Positions 26,878-33,966 of a stretch of 64,000 nucleotides of DNA are shown one piece after another. The position numbers and the translations under genes are program-made. Under the pieces are notes generated by a model that saw only the letters and a list, made by a program, of their open reading frames with translations, searched no databases and was not told where the DNA came from. Position 1 is the stretch's first letter. Every line of letters begins with the position of its first letter. Origin of the DNA: Bradyrhizobium sp. Y36 (GTDB taxonomy: Bacteria > Pseudomonadota > Alphaproteobacteria > Rhizobiales > Xanthobacteraceae). The stretch spans positions 331,501-395,500 of the forward strand of contig NZ_NWTI01000001.1 in the NCBI RefSeq assembly GCF_002531575.1, given 5' to 3'.

Positions 26878-28023
26878 ATGACGTTTCTCAGCGTCGAGCA
26901 ACTGGATGGTGTTGTGTCCGCCGCCTCGGACATCGCGATCGACTTCGTGCGCGACTGGCGCGCGGCTGCCTCGCGCCTGAACGCCGGGCATCGCACTGCT
27001 TTCCAACATGCTTACTGGCTCGATGCCTGGTATCAGGCGTTCGACGACGTTGCGCCGTTGATTGCCGTGATCTCCGATGCCGCCACCGGCAAGGACATCG
27101 CGGTGGTGCCGATGATCAGCCATGTCAGGCGCGGCATCCGCGTCGTCGAGCTCGCCGATCTCGGCGTCTCCGACAACAACGCGCCGATCCTCGCACTTGA
27201 TGCCGCATTGGACGCCGCGGCGGCGCAGGCCATCAGCAGGGCGTTGGTCGCGGCGTTGCGCGCCTTGCCGGACCGCTTCGATCTGCTTCGCCTGCGGAAG
27301 ATGCCGGTGCAGGTCGGCGGCAAGCCGAACCCGCTGGTGTCGCTCGGGCGGATCGGGTCCTCCTCGCTCAACGGCAATCTCGTGCTGATGGGCGACGACT
27401 ATGCGGACTATCAGGCGTCGATCAAGCGCATGCAGATGCCGCGTTGCTGGCGCGTCTTCAGCCGGCACGAAGGCGCGCGGTTCGAGATCGCCACGGATGT
27501 CGCGCGTGCGCATGAACTGATGGACGTCATGGACGTCCAGCAGCAGGCACGGATGCGAAAGCTCGGCTCGCCGTTCGTTCTCAACGACGAGGCCCATGCG
27601 CGATTCTATCGCGAGGTCGCCCGCCAGGGCGTCGCGGAAGGGTATGCCGTCCTCACGGCGCTGGTGTGCGACGAGGGCGTCGTCGCCACCGCGCTCGGCG
27701 TCAGACACGGCGGGACCTATTACCTGCTCCGCATCAGCCACGGCGGCGATTCCTGGTCGAGCTGTTCGCCGGGGCTGCTCGTCGCCGAGCGCACCATGGC
27801 GGCGCTGCATGAAGAGGGCGTGCGCCGTTTCGACCTCAGCATCGGCAATCAGGACTATAAGCGGCGCTTCGGCGCCGAGCGGGTGCCGTTGACCGATGTC
27901 AGCGTGGCGCTGACCTGGCGCGGTCTGCCCTATGCCTGGCGCGACCACGCCGCACAGGGCCTGCGCCGCTATCCCGCGGCTGCCGCCCTTGCGGCGCGGG
28001 CCATGGGCAAAGGGATACGTTGA
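26878..28023 (+). CDS. GNAT-type acyltransferase (BioF2/FemAB-like, Acetyltransf_6)
   Basis: The 381-residue protein has the layout of exopolysaccharide-cluster BioF2-like acetyltransferases: N-terminal HRTAFQHAYWLDAWYQAF (~38), central MQMPRCWRVFSRHEGARFE, and the C-terminal GNAT core with YYLLRISHGGDSWSSCSPGL and RFDLSIGNQDYKRRFGAERV. Relatives acylate sugars or transfer aminoacyl groups. It probably decorates the polysaccharide made by this cluster (inference). It lies 107 bp after the membrane polymerase-like gene and ends at a strong hairpin, so it is the last gene of the rightward unit. Confidence 0.88.
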   Translation: MTFLSVEQLDGVVSAASDIAIDFVRDWRAAASRLNAGHRTAFQHAYWLDAWYQAFDDVAPLIAVISDAATGKDIAVVPMISHVRRGIRVVELADLGVSDNNAPILALDAALDAAAAQAISRALVAALRALPDRFDLLRLRKMPVQVGGKPNPLVSLGRIGSSSLNGNLVLMGDDYADYQASIKRMQMPRCWRVFSRHEGARFEIATDVARAHELMDVMDVQQQARMRKLGSPFVLNDEAHARFYREVARQGVAEGYAVLTALVCDEGVVATALGVRHGGTYYLLRISHGGDSWSSCSPGLLVAERTMAALHEEGVRRFDLSIGNQDYKRRFGAERVPLTDVSVALTWRGLPYAWRDHAAQGLRRYPAAAALAARAMGKGIR

Positions 28024-28024
28024 A

Positions 28025-28050
28025 GCGGCATTCCCGAACGGGAATGCCGC
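28025..28050. terminator. Hairpin between convergent acyltransferase and wrbA genes
   Basis: GCGGCATTCCC and GGGAATGCCGC form an 11-bp perfect stem with GAAC loop directly after the acyltransferase stop. There is no T-run, so it is at best a weak or bidirectional terminator. Confidence 0.5.
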
Positions 28051-28082
28051 GATGCATCGATCTTATCGATCAGGCGTGAAGT

Positions 28083-28682
28083 CTAGCCATGCAGCTTCCT
28101 GGCGGTCTCCGCGATCTGGCGGCCCTGATAGCGCGCGCCGGCGAGCTCGTTGGCGCTGGGCTGGCGGCTGCCGTCGCCGCCTGTGATCGTGGTGGCGCCA
28201 TAGGGCGCGCCGCCGGTGACCTCGTCGAGCTTCATCTGACCGGCAAAGCCGTAGTTCATGCCGACGATCACCATGCCGAAATGCAGCAGGTTGGTGATGA
28301 CAGAGAACAGCGTCGTCTCCTGGCCGCCATGCTGGGTCGCGGTGGCCGTGAAGGCGCCGCCGACCTTGCCGTGCAGCGCGCCCTTGGCCCAGAGCCCGCC
28401 GGCCTGGTCCAGGAAGTTCGCCATCTGCGAGGCCATGCGACCGAAGCGGGTGCCGGTGCCGACGATGATCGCGTCGTAATTGGCGAGGTCCTCGATCTTG
28501 GCGACCGGCGCGGCCTGGTCGAGCTTGTAATAGGAGGCTTTCGCGACCTCGGCCGGCACCAGTTCGGGGACGCGCTTGATGTCGACGGTCGCGCCCGCTT
28601 CGCGCGCGCCTTCGGCGACGGCATTGGCCATCGCCTCGATATGGCCATAGGCGGAATAATAGAGAACGAGAACTTTGGTCAT
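28083..28682 (-). CDS. wrbA: NAD(P)H:quinone oxidoreductase, WrbA type
   Basis: The 199-residue flavodoxin-like protein has an FMN phosphate loop at [17 protein letters not shown] (~5-21), FGRMASQM (~78) and [19 protein letters not shown] (~115), and the usual WrbA length. It reduces quinones by two electrons with NAD(P)H and so limits semiquinone stress in the cytosol. It is the last gene of the SDR-pirin-wrbA set, separated from pirin by 135 bp containing a palindromic repeat. The divergent LysR gene at 30425 probably controls the set. Confidence 0.95.
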   Translation of the reverse strand: MTKVLVLYYSAYGHIEAMANAVAEGAREAGATVDIKRVPELVPAEVAKASYYKLDQAAPVAKIEDLANYDAIIVGTGTRFGRMASQMANFLDQAGGLWAKGALHGKVGGAFTATATQHGGQETTLFSVITNLLHFGMVIVGMNYGFAGQMKLDEVTGGAPYGATTITGGDGSRQPSANELAGARYQGRQIAETARKLHG

Positions 28683-28714
28683 GGTGGTCTCCGTTGGGTG
28701 ATGAGTTGAGTTGC

Positions 28715-28806
28715 CGTCGTTGCCGGGCTTGACCCGGCAACCCATCGCCGCTCGAAAAAGCTCCTTGCGAAGGTGATGGATGCCCGGGGCAAGCCCGGGC
28801 ATGACG
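28715..28806. repeat. Palindromic intergenic repeat (CCGGGCTTGACCCGG family)
   Basis: Two hairpins, TTGCCGGG-CTTGA-CCCGGCAA and GCCCGGG-GCAAG-CCCGGGC, flank a short spacer. The same family appears at 59988-60060 between groES and groEL, and related forms lie at 45400 and 61243. Confidence 0.7.
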
Positions 28807-28817
28807 AGTTGTTGTGG

Positions 28818-29516
28818 TTACGCCGCGTCGACGAGCACGAGCTCGCTGTCCTCGAGCGCGGTGATTGTCAGCGTGCTCTCGTCGCGGATCGCAGCACCGT
28901 CGCGGGCATTGACGCGGACGCCGTTGATCTCGACCGCGCCTGCCGCCGGCACGAGGTAGAGGTGCCGCGACGCCTGCGGCGCGTATTCGGCGCTCTCGCC
29001 GGCCTTCAGCGTGGTGGCGAGCACCCGCGCGTCGGCGCGGATCGGCAGCGCGTCGGTATCGCCTTCGATACCGCTTGCGATGGTGACGAGCTTGCCGGAG
29101 CGATCGGCCTTGGGGAAAGGCTTCGAGCCCCAGGTCGGCTGTCCCCCGCGCGTCGTCGGCTCGATCCAGATCTGGAAGATCCGCGTCTTCGTCGGCTCCA
29201 GATTGTACTCGGAGTGGCGGATGCCGCTGCCGGCGCTCATCACCTGCACGTCGCCCGCCTCGGTCCGGCCCTCGTTGCCGAGGCTGTCCTGATGGGTGAT
29301 CGCGCCCTCGCGCACATAGGTGATGATTTCCATGTTGGCGTGGGGATGGGCGGGAAAGCCGGTGTTGGGCGCGATCTCGTCGTCGTTCCACACCCTTAAA
29401 GAGCCATGGCCCATGTTGTTGGGGTCATAGTGGCTGGCGAAGGAGAAGTGGTGCTTGGCCTTGAGCCAGCCGTGATCGGCGCCGCCGAGCTTGTTGAAAG
29501 GTCTGAGTTCGATCAT
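28818..29516 (-). CDS. Pirin-family protein (putative quercetin dioxygenase-like bicupin)
   Basis: The 232-residue bicupin shows the pirin metal set FPAHPHANMEIITYV (two His, ~57-59) and SGIRHSEYN (His and Glu, ~102-104), plus HYDPNNMGHGSLRVWNDD. Pirins bind iron, and some cleave quercetin or act as redox-sensitive regulators. It lies 36 bp after the SDR gene and upstream of wrbA, an arrangement typical of electrophile/quinone stress modules under a LysR regulator. Confidence 0.93.
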   Translation of the reverse strand: MIELRPFNKLGGADHGWLKAKHHFSFASHYDPNNMGHGSLRVWNDDEIAPNTGFPAHPHANMEIITYVREGAITHQDSLGNEGRTEAGDVQVMSAGSGIRHSEYNLEPTKTRIFQIWIEPTTRGGQPTWGSKPFPKADRSGKLVTIASGIEGDTDALPIRADARVLATTLKAGESAEYAPQASRHLYLVPAAGAVEINGVRVNARDGAAIRDESTLTITALEDSELVLVDAA

Positions 29517-29552
29517 CGAAGTGTGTCCTGATGGGAGGAGAGGGGCTTGGCG

Positions 29553-30305
29553 TCAGGCGCCAAACCCGCCGTCGACGTTGAGAACGGTGCCGGTGACGAA
29601 GGAGGCTTGCGGGCTGGCGAGGAACACCACGCCGGCGGCGACCTCCTCGGGGCGGCCGAAGCGCTGCAGCGCATGCTGCTTGCGCTGGGTCTCGGCGAAC
29701 TCGCCGCCGTCCTTCGGGTTCATGTCGGTATCGATCGAGCCGGGCTGCACCACGTTGACCGTGATGCCGCGCGGACCGAGATCGCGCGCTGCGCCCTTGG
29801 TGTAACCGACCACAGCGGCCTTGGTGGCGACGTAGTCGGCGAGACCGGGAAACGAGGCGCGGTCGGCGAGCATGGAGCCGACGGTGACGATGCGGCCGCC
29901 TTCACCCATCAATTGCGACGCGGCGCGGATCGCCGCGATCACGCCATGCACGTTGACCTGATCCTGGCGGGCGAGCGCTTCGGTGTCGGCATTGGCATCG
30001 TCGATCGCACCGCCATTGGCGACACCGGCATTGTTGACGAGGATGTCGAGATGGCCGAATTCCCTGGCGACGTCGTTGACCAGTTGCGTGACGTCCTTCG
30101 CGGAGGCCTGGTCGGCCTTGAAGGCGCGGGCCTTGACGCCCTTGGCCTTCAGTTCTGTGACGACGGCTTCCGCCTTGTCTGGCGAGGCAACGTAGCTGAT
30201 GGCGACATCAGCGCCTTCGTCGGCGAGAGCGCGGGCGCTTGCCGCGCCGATGCCGCGCGAACCGCCGGTGACGAGGGCAACCTTGCCTGAGAGCGTCTTG
30301 GTCAT
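29553..30305 (-). CDS. SDR-family oxidoreductase
   Basis: The 250-residue classical short-chain dehydrogenase has TGGSRGIGAASARAL (NADP-type cofactor loop, ~13), NNAGVAN (~89), active-site Ser in VTVGSMLAD and YVATKAAVVGYTKG (YxxxK, ~154). The Arg after TGGS hints at NADPH. The substrate is unknown. A GGAGAA ribosome site precedes the ATG. It is first gene of the leftward SDR-pirin-wrbA unit and divergent from the LysR regulator; the 119-bp gap holds a LysR-type inverted repeat. Confidence 0.93.
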   Translation of the reverse strand: MTKTLSGKVALVTGGSRGIGAASARALADEGADVAISYVASPDKAEAVVTELKAKGVKARAFKADQASAKDVTQLVNDVAREFGHLDILVNNAGVANGGAIDDANADTEALARQDQVNVHGVIAAIRAASQLMGEGGRIVTVGSMLADRASFPGLADYVATKAAVVGYTKGAARDLGPRGITVNVVQPGSIDTDMNPKDGGEFAETQRKQHALQRFGRPEEVAAGVVFLASPQASFVTGTVLNVDGGFGA

Positions 30306-30380
30306 TGGATTTTCTCCATTGCGTAGGTTTGCGATTGACCCTTGGATAAGCCTCCGCCTGTGGTATAGAAATAGAAACTG

Positions 30381-30399
30381 TTGAAACGCATTGTTTCAA
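30381..30399. promoter_or_regulatory. LysR-type inverted repeat, TTGAAAC-N5-GTTTCAA
   Basis: A perfect 7-bp dyad contains the T-N11-A pattern usual in LysR binding sites. It lies 26 bp upstream of the LysR gene and 76 bp upstream of the SDR gene, so it can serve both promoters. The assignment to this regulator is inferred from position. Confidence 0.6.
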
Positions 30400-30424
30400 T
30401 AATTAGCCCAATTGGACCGCGACC

Positions 30425-31360
30425 ATGGCGAAACTCCCGGATTTCGAGGCCCTCGCGATTTTCGCAAAAGTCGTGGAGCTCAGGTCGTTCGCGGGCGCCG
30501 CGAGCGAGCTGGCGATGTCCAAGGCGACAGTGTCGAAGGCGGTCACGCGCCTCGAGGAGCGGCTCGGCGCGCGGCTGTTCAACCGCACCTCGCGCCGGCT
30601 GGCGCTGACCGATGCCGGCCACAAGCTCGCCGACCGCGCCACGCGCCTGCTCGCCGACGGCGAAGCGGCGGAGAACGAGGCGCTGGCGCAATCGGTGGCG
30701 CCGCGCGGCCTGGTGCGGCTGGCCGTGCCGATGACGTTCGGCATCAAGGCGGTGGCGCCGCTGCTCCCGGAATTCTTCGAGGCCTATCCGGAAGTCTCGG
30801 TCGATCTGCATTTGAGCGATGCGACGGTCGACCTGATCGGCGAGGGTTTTGACATGGCGGTGCGGATCGCGCGGCTGCCGGACTCGTCGCTGATCGCGCG
30901 GCGCCTGTTCACCATGCCCCGCTTCACGGTGGCCGCGCCGTCATACCTGAAGAAGCATGGTCGCCCGACCCATCCGATGCATCTGGCCGAGCACAAATGC
31001 TTCGCTTACGCCTACATGTCGACGCCCAACGTCTGGCACTACACCAATTCGGCCGGCGAGCAGGCCAGCGTGCGACCGGGCGGGCCGCTCCGCGTCAACA
31101 ACGGCGAAGCCGTGATGCCGTCATTGATCGCAGGCCTCGGCATCGCCGAGCTACCTGAATTCATCGTTGGCGAAGCGATTTCGTCGGGCGCCGTCGAAGT
31201 GATCCTGAAGGACTGGAAGCAGGCCGAAGGCGCCGTGCATCTGGTGACGCCCCCCGGCGGCCCCCGTCCCGCGCGCGTGGAAGCCCTCGGCGATTTCCTC
31301 GCCGCCAAGCTGCCGGGCACATGCAAGCGGCGGCCGCACGGGAAGGTGAAGGGCTCATAG
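30425..31360 (+). CDS. LysR-family regulator divergent from SDR-pirin-wrbA
   Basis: The 311-residue protein has the LysR HTH (residues ~5-62: SFAGAASELAMSKATVSKAV, ARLFNRTSRRLALTDAG) and a periplasmic-binding-like effector domain ending in a basic tail KRRPHGKVKG. Members of this CrgA-like branch often activate quinone and electrophile-response genes, which fits the divergent SDR, pirin and wrbA genes. A perfect TTGAAAC/GTTTCAA dyad lies 26 bp upstream. The RAYT repeat array begins 50 bp after its stop. Confidence 0.93.
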   Translation: MAKLPDFEALAIFAKVVELRSFAGAASELAMSKATVSKAVTRLEERLGARLFNRTSRRLALTDAGHKLADRATRLLADGEAAENEALAQSVAPRGLVRLAVPMTFGIKAVAPLLPEFFEAYPEVSVDLHLSDATVDLIGEGFDMAVRIARLPDSSLIARRLFTMPRFTVAAPSYLKKHGRPTHPMHLAEHKCFAYAYMSTPNVWHYTNSAGEQASVRPGGPLRVNNGEAVMPSLIAGLGIAELPEFIVGEAISSGAVEVILKDWKQAEGAVHLVTPPGGPRPARVEALGDFLAAKLPGTCKRRPHGKVKGS

Positions 31361-31378
31361 AGCGAGCTGTTTCAACCT

Positions 31379-31405
31379 CATTGCGAGCGCAGCGAAGCAA
31401 TCCAG
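31379..31405. repeat. Half of a CATTGCGAG-type palindromic repeat
   Basis: CATTGCGAGCGCAGCGAAGC followed by AATCCAG is one arm of the repeat found as a full inverted pair at 45537-45681. It directly abuts the first unit of the REPIN array. Confidence 0.6.
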
Positions 31406-31410
31406 CCGCC

Positions 31411-31916
31411 GTAGGGTGGGCAAAGCGCAGCGTGCCCACGTCTTTGCCTGAGGGGCCCAAATGTCTCGACACCGGCACGCACAGGGCAGTCCGGCGAGTG
31501 ACCGTGGGCACGGCGCGCGAAGAGCGCGCCTATGCCCACCCTACGAGACCTCGCTAATCTGCCGTTGTGCAAACTATCGTAGGGTGGGCAAAGCGCAGCG
31601 TGCCCACGTCTTTGCCTGAGGGGGCGCAAATGTCTCGACACCGGCGCGCACAAGGCAGTCCGGCGAGCGATCGTGGGCACGGCGCGCGAAGAGCGCGCCT
31701 TTGCCCACCCTACGAGACCTCGCTAATCTGCCGTTGTGCAAACCATCGTAGGGTGGGCAAAGCGCAGCGTGCCCGCGCCTTTGCCTGAGGGGGCGCAAAT
31801 GTCTCGACACCGGCGCGCACAAGGCAGTCCGGCGAGCGATCGTGGGCACGGCGCGCGAAGAGCGCGCCTTTGCCCACCCTACGAGACCTCGCTAATCTGC
31901 CGTTGTGCAAACCATC
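31411..31916 (+). mobile_element. Tandem array of three internally deleted RAYT elements (MITE/REPIN-like)
   Basis: Three units start with GTAGGGTGGGCAAAG at 31411, 31579 and 31748, a period of 168, 169 bp, and a fourth copy at 31917 is the complete RAYT element. Each unit carries a left REP; the first ~30 nt of the transposase reading frame, starting ATGTCTCGACACCGGC; the last ~20 nt of that frame (GGCGAGTGA or GGCGAGCGA); a right REP ending CTTTGCCCACCCTAC; and a constant 34-nt linker. Relative to the full element about 482 bp is missing, and the junction falls in a short shared GGCARTYCGG-like stretch. The units are thus non-autonomous deletion derivatives amplified in tandem. Confidence 0.85.
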
Positions 31917-32533
31917 GTAGGGTGGGCAAAGCGAAGCGTGCCCACGTCTTTGCTCGAAGGATCGCAGAATGTCTCGATATCGGCGCGCGCGGGGCAGTAC
32001 GTTCTTCTTCACTGTCGTGCTCGCTGACGGTTCAAGCACTCTGTTGGTAGATCAAGTCGATCGTCTCAGGCGAATTTATCGAACTGTTCGGCAACGCCGT
32101 CCGTTCGAAACCGTCGCGATCTGCATCCTGCCGGACCATCTTCATGCGATTTGGACGCTGCCGGAGGGCGACGTCGACTTTTCATCGCGCTGGAATCTGA
32201 TCAAGGGTGGCTTTTCGCGAGGCTTGGAGGCCGGGCCGCCTTCGATGAGCAAATTGAAGAAACGCGAGAAAGGCATCTGGCAGCGTCGCTACTGGGAGCA
32301 CGCCATTCGCGACGATACGGATTTGGAACGGCACATCGATTACACCCACTTCAATCCCGTGAAGCACGGTCTCGTCACCCGCGTGCGCGATTGGCCGTCC
32401 AGCAGCTTTCATGGTCACGTGGAGAAGGGCACCCTTCCCCTGGACTGGGGAGGGGATGTACGGGAGATCGCAGGGCAATTCGGCGAGTGACCGTGGGCAC
32501 GGCGCGCGAAGAGCGCGCCTTTGCCCACCCTAC
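31917..32533 (+). mobile_element. Complete RAYT element bounded by inverted GTAG-REPs
   Basis: The left REP (31917-31945) begins GTAGGGTGGGCAAAG. The right REP (32493-32533) ends CTTTGCCCACCCTAC, giving a perfect 15-bp terminal inverted repeat. The right REP has an extra inner stem GGCGCGC/GCGCGCC that the left one has lost. The transposase gene fills the space between. The 5' GTAG tetranucleotide next to an imperfect hairpin is the known form of REPs processed by RAYT enzymes. Confidence 0.85.
31969..32490 (+). CDS. rayT: REP-associated tyrosine transposase (RAYT, Y1/HUH superfamily)
   Basis: The 173-residue protein has the HUH motif ILPDHLHAIW (His57, His59), WTLPEGDVDFSSRW, GIWQRRYWEHAIRDD and HIDYTHFNPVKHGLV. 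Tyr125 in the last motif is the expected nucleophile by analogy with the E. coli RAYT, which it resembles closely in length and motif order (from memory, not a search). RAYTs nick and join single-stranded REP DNA next to GTAG/GGAG. The gene starts 23 bp after its left REP and stops 2 bp before the right one. It looks intact: HUH, Tyr and full length are all present. No strong ribosome site is seen, so expression may be low. Confidence 0.93.
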   Translation: MSRYRRARGSTFFFTVVLADGSSTLLVDQVDRLRRIYRTVRQRRPFETVAICILPDHLHAIWTLPEGDVDFSSRWNLIKGGFSRGLEAGPPSMSKLKKREKGIWQRRYWEHAIRDDTDLERHIDYTHFNPVKHGLVTRVRDWPSSSFHGHVEKGTLPLDWGGDVREIAGQFGE

Positions 32534-32568
32534 GAGACCTCGCCCGTCGATCCTTCGGAGCGCCTCTC

Positions 32569-32607
32569 GTAGGGTGGGCAAAGCGCAGCGTGGCCACGTC
32601 TTTGCCT
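32569..32607 (+). repeat. Orphan left-half REP abutting a gene stop
   Basis: GTAGGGTGGGCAAAGCGCAG, then CGTGGCCAC and GTCTTTGCCT, matches the left end of the array units. The homology breaks off at the stop codon of the small gene on the other strand. One base in the stem is changed (GGCCAC for GCCCAC). It is a truncated copy, 36 bp after the complete element. Confidence 0.75.
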
Positions 32608-32863
32608 ACGCCACCTTCACGCCGTCGATGGCCACGATGCGCAAGGTCGGCTTCAGCGTGCCCTCCAATTGCGTCTTCAATTCGTGGACGCGCGGGTCGC
32701 GCGAGCGTGCGGCGCAGACGCCGTATTGATGGACGGATTGCGCCAAAGCGCGCCGCGCTTCCGGTGTCCGCGTCACTTCGGGCCTTGAAAGCCGCAACAC
32801 GATCGCTGCGAGACTCACCAGCATCTCGTCGAGCGCAACGTCGATGGTCGCCAGATTCCGCAT
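32606..32863 (-). CDS. Hypothetical 85-residue protein
   Basis: An AAGGAGAG ribosome site lies at good distance from the ATG. The protein is soluble and helical-looking (LDEMLVSLAAIVLRLSRPEV, RRALAQSVHQYGVCAARSRD). I do not recognise the family. Its stop codon coincides with the break-point of a truncated REP, so its last residues may have been reset. It is transcribed towards the RAYT element. Confidence 0.65.
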   Translation of the reverse strand: MRNLATIDVALDEMLVSLAAIVLRLSRPEVTRTPEARRALAQSVHQYGVCAARSRDPRVHELKTQLEGTLKPTLRIVAIDGVKVA

Positions 32864-32984
32864 TGCTCACTCTCCTTGGAAGGGCAACAGCGGGTCCGGG
32901 CATGCGTTCCTGGCGCGGCCGGACATGGTGAACGCTTCGTAAACGTCTTGTTCTTGCCGTCTGGCGCGTTAGGCTGGCGGCGAC

Positions 32985-33101
32985 ATGAGAAAATCAGGGG
33001 GAGGCACCACCAGGGATCGACGCGATCTCTTGCGCGCCGCTGCTGCACTGCCGTTGATGGAGCTTTTAACCAGGCAGTTTGCCAAGGCGAAGAAGCGCTA
33101 G
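32985..33101 (+). pseudogene. 38-residue ORF with twin-arginine-like start (possible remnant)
   Basis: This short ORF encodes a start resembling a Tat leader, DRRDLLRAAAALPLMELL, similar in pattern to the NRRELLKAAAVLPL start of the binding protein at 33967. It stops after 38 residues, with no mature domain. It could be the remnant of a lost secreted protein or a chance ORF. Evidence is weak. Confidence 0.25.
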
Positions 33102-33221
33102 GCGCCGTCGCGTTGCGGTCATGAACTTCGTTGTCTATATCCGCGCCGCGTTTTGTTTCCTGCTTCGTGTTTCTCAACAACCCGATCGACCGCTACATGG
33201 TGCTTCGATCCCGGGCTTGGC

Positions 33222-33617
33222 ATGTTCGCTCGCAGCGACAAGGCCGGCGCCATCGTCCGACAAGTTGCCGGTCAGGCCGGATGCAAACGCTATGTCGTCG
33301 TGATCAAGGGAATACGCCAGGGTGGATTCTTCGGCATCGGTATCATGAAGGGCAGCCCGTTGTACAACATGGCCGACATCTACGCGGTCATACGGATCTA
33401 CGTTCATGACGGGCAAAGCTTCGATATTCTGAAGAGCGGCGAAGGCTCGATCAGCGGAAGCAACTTTATGACCGGGCCGCCGACGCTGCGTATCGATTGG
33501 GCGCAGTGGCCAGAACCGCCGGAAGCCGCCAACAATCCAGTAATGCGCGCGTCGACGCGGCAACTGCTCGGCAACGTCCTCGACAAGAGCCTGCCTGCCT
33601 TGTTGCAGTCGCAGTAG
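33222..33617 (+). CDS. Hypothetical protein, N-terminus unresolved (possibly degraded)
   Basis: The 131-residue frame from ATG 33222 reads coherently (QVAGQAGCKRYVVVIKGIR, FGIGIMKGSPLYNMADIYAV, LLGNVLDKSLPALL) but has no ribosome site. The frame is open from 33153. A second frame just upstream (33131) contains the hydrophobic RFVSCFVFLNNPIDRYMVL, so a signal-peptide part may have been separated by a frameshift. The family is not recognised. It ends 349 bp before the next gene. Confidence 0.45.
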   Translation: MFARSDKAGAIVRQVAGQAGCKRYVVVIKGIRQGGFFGIGIMKGSPLYNMADIYAVIRIYVHDGQSFDILKSGEGSISGSNFMTGPPTLRIDWAQWPEPPEAANNPVMRASTRQLLGNVLDKSLPALLQSQ

Positions 33618-33691
33618 TTGAGGAGATCCGGTCAACCGGTCGCCCCTCTTCCGGTAGGGCAATCGCATATGGGTGCGACCTCCCCTGTAGC

Positions 33692-33824
33692 CATCCTTCG
33701 AGACGCCCGCCGTTGGCGGGCCCTCAGGATGAGGACCTGGTGTGCGGCACCGGTTTCAACAGGTGCCAATGCAACTGAGCCTCATCCTGAGGAGACCGCG
33801 AAGCGGTCGTCTCGAAGGACGAGG
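33692..33824. repeat. Inverted-pair intergenic repeat (CCTTCGAGACG / CGTCTCGAAGG type)
   Basis: CATCCTTCGAGACG...CCCTCAGGATGAGG is followed about 50 bp later by CCTCATCCTGAGG...CGTCTCGAAGGACGAGG, an inverted copy. The two halves make one large palindromic element. Together with the palindrome at 33866 it fills most of the gene-free stretch 33618-33966, which holds no coding sequence that I can support. Confidence 0.65.
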
Positions 33825-33865
33825 CGCTTGCTCAGGCCTCGCCGAGTAGGCAAATGCGATTGCCC

Positions 33866-33887
33866 TGCCCCCTCCGCGGAGGGGGCA
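33866..33887. repeat. Perfect 22-bp palindrome TGCCCCCTCCG-CGGAGGGGGCA
   Basis: A perfect GC-rich palindrome 79 bp upstream of the binding-protein start. It could form a hairpin. No T-run follows, so it is not a clear terminator. Confidence 0.5.
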
Positions 33888-33966
33888 AGCGCACGGCTAT
33901 CGCAACACAATCCATTTCGGTTAGGCTGCCCCCCAACAACGAAAACAATCGGGGAGGTACCAACCA

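Noticed and set aside
31411..31916. CRISPR array
   Set aside because: The repeats are 168-169 bp with nearly identical spacers and palindromic GTAG ends, and no cas genes are near. They are deleted RAYT elements.
31321..32050. Small ORFs across the repeat array
   Set aside because: They repeat with the 168-bp period in all frames and consist of REP sequence; no independent coding signal.
33079..33303. 74-residue ORF
   Set aside because: Overlaps the hypothetical frame at 33222 with no ribosome site; at most part of a decayed gene.
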